A stretch of 64,000 bases of DNA from Blastomussa wellsi. Taxonomy: Eukaryota > Cnidaria > Anthozoa > Scleractinia > Plerogyridae. Positions 45,195-64,000 of this stretch are shown one piece after another. Location: contig OX393568.1 of the NCBI GenBank assembly GCA_947652115.1, positions 3,598,460-3,662,459 of the forward strand, written 5' to 3'. Each line of letters begins with the position of its first letter. Within the stretch, counting starts at the first letter, position 1. The translations under genes were made by a program, and so were the position numbers. A model generated the notes under the pieces. It saw nothing but the letters and a program-made list of their open reading frames with translations, was not told the DNA's origin and did not search any database.

Positions 45195-45324
45195 ATAAAT
45201 TTTTCAAGTTTGGCTGATTAGATCTCCTGCGAGATCCAACGTTCAATCAAGCAGGATCTTCGTACACGGTTTTTGCAGTCTATTGAGTTTATTTACTTTA
45301 GAAAGTCTCACAGACGGGAGAAGG

Positions 45325-45342
45325 GGGGGGGGGGGGGGGGGC
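45325..45342 (+). repeat. Poly-G tract
   Basis: A run of about 16 G followed by CACGGGCACCCC, probably inside a repeat fragment. Confidence 0.7.
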
Positions 45343-45789
45343 ACGGGCACCCCAGGACCCCGCTGGCTAAGTCCTTCGTATGTATACCTCAATTGGTATT
45401 TTACCTGCGCAGTTTTCGGGACAGAAAACTTTGCAGTTTACTCAGGAGGCAGCTGTTGGGTGCAATTTTTAGAATGAAATCAAGCGACAATTATGCCGCT
45501 GCGTTATCCCCGAGGTGTTAGATCACCTAATTGACAGACATGGCAATTGGACAGTGGGCGGATCTCCCTCAGGTCACGCTCTGCTCACGTCGCTCGCAAA
45601 TTCGGCTTCCTTTGCTCGCCGAAATTTTCCCCAAACCTTTCCCACTGGAGAGCTTGTTCGCAGGATTCGATTTTGTCTGCTCTACATGGATTTAGACGCA
45701 AATGGCTGTGAGCGAAACGAAAGATAAAATATGATTTTTTACCGCTTGTTTTACCGCTGTAAATGCTCTCTGGAGAGCGGGTCGTTCCA

Positions 45790-46373
45790 TAAATGGCCGC
45801 GACAGACCTTGACCTTTGTTCCGCTTCTGACGTCATCACCTTTGACCGAAATAGGAATCCCATTTATCCCAGTTCTGCAGGAGGGAAAGAGCTTTCCAAT
45901 GATACCCAGATGATATTGATTGGGCTAATGGAGCTTGAAATATGCACGAAAAGACTGAGAAATTTCCGCCAAAAACTAGGTGGAAAAGTTCCCTCACTTA
46001 CCCCTGGCTACTCCATGTTTAGTATTTCCCGTCTCATTGATGCTTTCTTGGCAATTCTTGAACCGAAAGCAAGCCCAGTAAAAGGCCAACAAAAGCATAA
46101 AAAAGATACGAGGAAAGGAGAAAGGAAAAGCGAAAAATAAAAATAAAGAAATCGAAAAGCCTGAAGAGGTGGGTCACTTTCTCGAAATTTTGATTTGTGC
46201 GGATGCCCGAGCTAAAATGTCGTTAAATGCGATGCTAGTGAAAAACCTGGCATGTCTTTATTTTGCAAATGCATTTTGGAGAGACTTGAAGCAGATTCAG
46301 CCTATAACTGACTAGATAATGTTCAAAATGCCAAAAAACACGTTTTTTTTTTCAAAAATCTCCAGGAGTCAAC
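45790..46373 (+). repeat. Long dispersed repeat, copy 2 (about 580 bp)
   Basis: Same ordered blocks as 32810-33385: TTTGTTCCGCTTCTGACGTC, ACCCAGATGAT, CTGGCTACTCCATG, GCAAGCCCAGTAAAAGGCCA, GGAGAAAGGAAAAGC, GTGGGTCACTTT and CAAAAATCTCCAGGAGTCAA. Confidence 0.6.
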
Positions 46374-46830
46374 AACAACAACAAATTTATTGGTATTCCC
46401 ATATACAGATGGTATTACCTAAAATAACAAATAAAATTACAATAATACTAATCACATTGGACTAAATACTGAAATTACAAGTTTCTCTTATATCTAATGC
46501 TTCATATATAAAGTAACCTAGTTTCTTGCAGATGAAAGAATCAACATTATTAAACCGAGCCTCTAGATTTCAAAATTTTCTGGGGGAGGATGCCCCGACC
46601 CCCCTAGAAAGTTGCGCCACTGGCGCTCATTTTCATGCAATAGTTTGAGATTAAACGATCACAATGAAATAAGAAATGGTTTTCGTTCTCAATTTGGTTA
46701 GAGCGACAGACAAGCTGTCAGTAACAACTCCTCTCATTACATTTAATTTGGTTTTATCAACTGGGTTGCTAATGTCAATTGGCCACCGTAAAGAGATTCA
46801 ATTGCTGACGTTTCCACCGCTCGAAACGCA

Positions 46831-46863
<33 letters not shown>

Positions 46864-47849
46864 CTACTCATTACATTTACCCTAGCTTGCGAGAGCAGAC
46901 GATATTTTCCGATCAAATGGGCTAAAGTAGCAACAGTTTTTTTTTACAAAATTTTATTTAGGGCGTGGGCAAGCACGTGAAGACTTGATTGATGCCCAAC
47001 TGAGGAGAGACGAGAAAGAAAATAATCTACAAATAACACAATATTATTACATCAAACATCGAAAGTGAAAAACATTGAGAAGTTTGCATCGTGTTACATT
47101 CACAGAAAATTTGCGCTTTCATGATACAGTTTCGTTTTATAAACAGACGTCTCCCCCTCGTTGAACTCCGGACCTTGCTTTCGAGTTTTAATTAAATTGT
47201 AATCGAATTAAATACAGTATACCGTTCAACTTCAGTCTTTTGGCAGGTGTTCAAGGTAATGTTTGCGATGTTTGCAAATGTACAATAACAGCTTTTCAGC
47301 CGGAAGATTTATTTGATCCTCAGGGATCGACGGGGAATCACTTAATGAAATCTTAAGACAAAATATAATAATCCACTCGTGACAAACTTATAACTGAAAG
47401 ACGATGCTGTTTTATCGTTGTTTACATTTATCCCATTTATATATTTGACCGCGGATAAAATCGACGAAATTGGTGTTTATTTCAATGGAAATTCACTGAT
47501 AAGATATTAACCAGCTGGACATTTTATATCAAACAGTAGCCTGCTCGGTATTAAAGTGGGAACGGCGCAAAGAAAAAAGGCGAGCGAACGCCATTTCGTA
47601 GGGGCCCTTTCAGCTTGCAGATATCTGACGTTATTTTACCGATCCCAAGGGAGTCCTTTCGCTGCAATGGGTGTTTATTTTCGTGGGTTTTCTTCCCGCC
47701 AAATGACATAAAGTGTCGCATTCCTTGCGCGTGTACTCCAAAGGGCGTTTTCAGCGATCAATAAATTATTCATCAGTGGATTAGTTTTCGAGCGAAAAAT
47801 GGTTTAGTATTTCACTCATTGTCCTTTATGTTATATATTCAGCTGTCTC

Positions 47850-48191
47850 GTGTGGTTTTATATCATTAATTGTGGTGTGTGGTCGAAAATGAACCCCGAT
47901 AACAATTTTAAAAACTGTAAACAAATTGACTATTATATAAAAAATCTCCGATTGACCTCATTTCCCGATTATCATTTTTCTGGCAGCGGAACAGGCGATA
48001 AATTCCTTCACGCATACTTTTATGATCATGCCATCAATTCATCCTGCAATGTATTTGAAGAAATTTGTTGGGTGCCAAATATACCACCAGTTTGTTTAAC
48101 CAACGTACAGTTCAAAGAGATTCAAAGACAGTTAATTCAAGCTAATTTACCCATGCCTGGGAATTTTCTCTGGATAAGCGAAAATTTATAG
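47850..48191 (+). CDS. Doubtful hypothetical ORF (113 aa; or 100 aa from an internal Met)
   Basis: The ORF has a protein-like composition (KNLRLTSFPDYHFSGSGTGD, EICWVPNIPPVCLT) without low complexity. No domain, splice partner or homologue is recognised. It could be an orphan gene, an exon or chance. Confidence 0.2.
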   Translation: MWFYIINCGVWSKMNPDNNFKNCKQIDYYIKNLRLTSFPDYHFSGSGTGDKFLHAYFYDHAINSSCNVFEEICWVPNIPPVCLTNVQFKEIQRQLIQANLPMPGNFLWISENL

Positions 48192-48400
48192 GATTAGCAT
48201 AGTTTAACATCAGGTGGGACTGTCTGCCGCTGTTAAGTTCACTTTGGCTTACATTTTTACAACAAATTGTGACAAACTCAATGGAAATTTTCATTGCTGG
48301 CCCATTGGGTGGGCTTATTTTAGTACCAGACGTGGCCAGATTTCTGGAAATTTTTAAAACCCCCAGAAGCATAACTCAAGATGTTTCAACAGGTTAATGC

Positions 48401-48476
<76 letters not shown>

Positions 48477-48477
48477 T

Positions 48478-48518
<41 letters not shown>

Positions 48519-48520
48519 TT
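48401..48520 (+). repeat. (AAT)n microsatellite
   Basis: About 120 bp of TAATAA triplets with two TTT interruptions. Confidence 0.97.
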
Positions 48521-50436
48521 AAGTTTTTGAAAGAGTTGAACATCACTAGCTGTCGTGTGAACTAATCCCTTAGAAGAGTTCCCTCGCACTTCCAAACCTT
48601 ATTCAGGTATTTGTACGGCTACCCTGGGTGCCAGAGGCTTTTCACGCGCGGTTTCCGGTTTTAGTCTTTGTCAAGTTTCCTCCATGCTGCCAGAAAACCT
48701 CTTGTACCCAGGGTATTGTTCGGCTTTCTCATGTGCTGGAAAAGGAATTCTTGAAGACCCAGGGGCAGTTAATTGTTGCAAAACAAAGTAAACCCAATAA
48801 AAATTGGAGTGAGGAAAGTTGAAATTATATTTTTCCATAGGTTACCCTAGCTTGCGAGAACAGACGACATTTCCCGATCTCTGAAACAAGTGCTGAAAAA
48901 ATTGTCTGCTCTCGCAGGCTACATTTACCCATACCACACACTATCTACAAAACTATAGTTTGGTTGGTTAGTTTATTTATTAATTAATTACCATGTAAAC
49001 TAGATGTTAATTATAAATTAATGTTTAAAATTAAACAAATTTACAATTTACTCATGGCTCTATTTTCCCAGGGGAGATCTAGTAATTAAGTCAAGTCATT
49101 AATTAAAACAAAAATTGAAGTTGGGCTCTTCTTGAAAATCGTTTATTGCTGACTTAGTTTATCAAATTACTTCTTTTGCCAAGACTAGGTGTTCCTGGGA
49201 ATTCAAGGAGCAAGAACGCTTGAAAGAACCCTTTCTTATTTTCAAAAATTCCCAATTTAGTCCATACAGAGGTCACAGATTTGTAGGCCTGTATGCAAAT
49301 AAGAATTAGAAGGAAATATGTTAACACTAAAGTTTCTTGTAACCTGGAAGGAGGTCCCCTTCAAAGTGGACTCTGCTAGAAACTTCCTTTTGGATGAAAT
49401 AAAAGCAACTTTTTTGGATCTTTCTGCATGTACGCTATGCAAATGTGGTCACATTGTTTTACCTTTGTTTGTGACACTGTGTAGTGTGGGGCAGCATTGT
49501 TTCTCATCTTTTGTTTTTCGTCATCCGTGTGTGGTACCTGCAGAAGGAACCCAATTTTTGTAACAGTTATCTATTGTAATTTTTCTGTTCTAGAATAAAT
49601 TTAAAGCTGTGCAAAATGGCCAGGTAGTACCAAGCCTCCCACACAGATGTCCTTAGCGCTTTCTCTCATGGCATACCAGGTACTGTTACATATAAACTTT
49701 GAAAATGTATCACAAGCCATTGGAGTGGTCAGACAAAAATGCAAATCACTACACCATATGTCCAGGCTTCATTCATTTAAACAGTTTGGAACACATGCAT
49801 TTTGCACAAAACACAACTGCGTGACTGCTTGAATACATGGTTTGACTCAAACAGTTCAATATTTTACAAAAACCTGTCGAGTTTGGTGCTAACAAAAGGT
49901 GTCATTTTTAAAAGGAGCTAAAAGCTCCAGGTTTCTTGGGAGCTAAATTCTATTTTTAGGTTTCATCCACCCTGTTTTCCCAGACAAGTACGTCTGATGT
50001 AATTGATACTCATTACATAAGTTTCCGCAGGGAATTTTTTTCTGCAGGAAACACTTTAGTGAAATTCCCTAAAAAGGAATGATGGCGGAACACCAAGTAA
50101 TCAACATCAATGCTTTTGCAAATTTCTTATTTATGCAGCAATCATAAAGTTTGCTGAAAACCAGACAATTATTCATTTCGAATACAAATAATTGCAAAAT
50201 GACCTTTGTATTTTCAAACCTCTCAAGGGTATCCTTGCCATTTTTTAAATGGCCAAAAACAATGTAAACTTCGAATGTAATGAAAATAAAAGCTGACGGT
50301 TAATTGGATGGAATATTGTACATGAATTGTACATCCAAACTATGCGATGCGATTATGGAAGGTTTGGTGAACAACACCTAATACAATCAACTAAACTACT
50401 CAAAACCACGAGTTTCAAAAGTTCAATATTCAACTG

Positions 50437-50442
50437 TTTATT
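50437..50442 (-). promoter_or_regulatory. Polyadenylation signal (minus strand), beta-thymosin gene
   Basis: TTTATT on the plus strand reads AATAAA, about 300 bp after the thymosin stop codon, giving a plausible 3' UTR. Confidence 0.45.
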
Positions 50443-50738
50443 CTTAAATTGTGCAAAAATATTTCACAGTCACTACAATAATGCTTGTCTAGACCCAATG
50501 AAAGTGTTAGCGAATACAATTAGCATAGTATCTTGTAAACCGCAGTTCGGAACGCGAACGAGAGGTCGGTTCGGTTCACATAAAAATCTTGCAGGATCGA
50601 ACGCTTTACAAACTGTCAACTATACACGAATTTACTTTATCAATAGACGCACAACTTCCTCAAGGCAGAGGCAAACACAAATGAAGACCTTAAAATTCTT
50701 GAATATCATCACAAACTTGGATTAAATTATTTCCTGGG

Positions 50739-63356
<12,618 letters not shown>

Positions 63357-64000
63357 GTAAATAACTTTGCTTAGGACGCTTGCAGTGTGGACACTCAAAC
63401 CGTGATTATCCAATGAGAGTTCTTGATATAGACCAATGGATTAGTGTTTTCAGCACCTAAGAAAGCTAATTCTTCTGTTTATACAAATGGCTAACATTGT
63501 ATGATTGGATGAAAATGTCCAAAATGTGAAGTGCCCTCACTGTAATCACTTTTAATAAACTGTGCACAAGAATTATTGCGAGGTGGTGGTGTAAACGGAA
63601 TAAAATTTATATTCTTGTGCAAGTAGCAAGTCATCTCAGGACTGAATGCGAGGAATGCCCCGAATGTGGTTTTTCCAAAACTAAACATGTGATGTTTGGA
63701 TATTTAGTAATCAGAGATCCAGGTCCTCATTTTGGTAGGGTGAAAATTATAACCACTTTTTGAATGTCGCGAGTCAAACGTAGCTAACCACAAGATGAGA
63801 AAGTGGTTGATGGAAAGCCGGATCTCTTTGAAGTTGAATTCTTGCTTGATGTTGCAAAAAATTTGCTTGTTGGTTTGTTTGGCTTAGAGTGAATCTGAAA
63901 ATGAGCAGTCTGTTGAAATGTAAATGTTAACACTTGACCACAGTTGTTGAAAGGATGGATAACGTTATTCACTGGATAAATCACTCTCTAGTGGATAGCG
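63357..64000 (+). other. OGT intron 15 (partial), right edge of window
   Basis: Intronic sequence with no further OGT exon recognisable before the window ends. Confidence 0.6.

Larger units (their letters stand above)
38647..50738. other. About 12 kb without a convincing host gene, dominated by repeats
   Basis: Individual elements are listed separately. The rest contains short repeat fragments, including shared TACCCTAGCTTGCGAGA blocks near 46880 and 48842 with an inverse TCTGCTCTCGCAGGCTAC near 48904, and a CAAAAA-type simple repeat at about 39886-39918. The rest shows no clear coding exon. Confidence 0.5.

Noticed and set aside
48386..48595. Leucine-rich open frame on the minus strand
   Set aside because: It is the translation of the (AAT)n microsatellite.
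50327..50725. 132-codon open frame on the plus strand
   Set aside because: Antisense to the presumed thymosin 3' UTR, with no recognisable protein features.

Overview
This window is animal nuclear DNA. It has split genes with GT..AG introns, orthologues of metazoan single-copy genes, a nuclear tRNA, and dense small inverted-repeat transposons with G- or C-tracts. Gene content and repeat style fit an anthozoan cnidarian, most likely a stony coral. That placement is inference; no marker locus is present. Most genes were assembled here by hand, joining exons on splice signals, phase and similarity to known proteins.

Layout. (1) 226-3768 (+): last seven exons of TBCK. (2) 5332-10326 (+): a three-exon gene for an unrecognised 931-residue coiled-coil protein. 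(3) 11601-11672 (-): tRNA-Pro(TGG). (4) 12155-24650 (+): complete 19-exon KIF3A, the kinesin-2 motor subunit, with a structurally complete piggyBac transposon (20428-22842) in intron 14. (5) 28487-30106 (-) and 30275-31750 (+): two intronless genes head to head, 168 bp apart. The first is an unrecognised protein with a TPR-like C-terminal half; the second is AKAP17A. (6) 36058-38646 (-): two-exon PGRMC-type cytochrome b5-like protein. (7) 38647-50738: about 12 kb with no convincing host gene, filled with nested transposons, a 194-bp near-perfect palindrome, microsatellites and dispersed repeats. (8) 50739-51175 (-): a two-exon beta-thymosin of 41 residues. (9) 52092 to beyond the right edge (+): first 15 exons of the O-GlcNAc transferase gene OGT, covering the TPR superhelix and the start of the catalytic domain.

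The host genes do not form one pathway. They are housekeeping and cytoskeletal genes: ciliary transport (KIF3A), actin monomer binding (thymosin), nucleocytoplasmic O-GlcNAc signalling (OGT), PKA anchoring and splicing (AKAP17A), haem and sterol biology (PGRMC) and Rab-GAP-like signalling (TBCK).

The most interesting material is mobile DNA. It includes the intact-looking piggyBac; three unrelated-in-length elements that share TTAA flanks and the same kind of terminal start (23224, 40849, 58662); a 758-bp TTAA-flanked foldback; a Harbinger-like element whose Myb-type ORF is split by a TTAA element; and a palindrome whose arms carry a hammerhead-ribozyme-like core of the sort known from Penelope-like retroelements.
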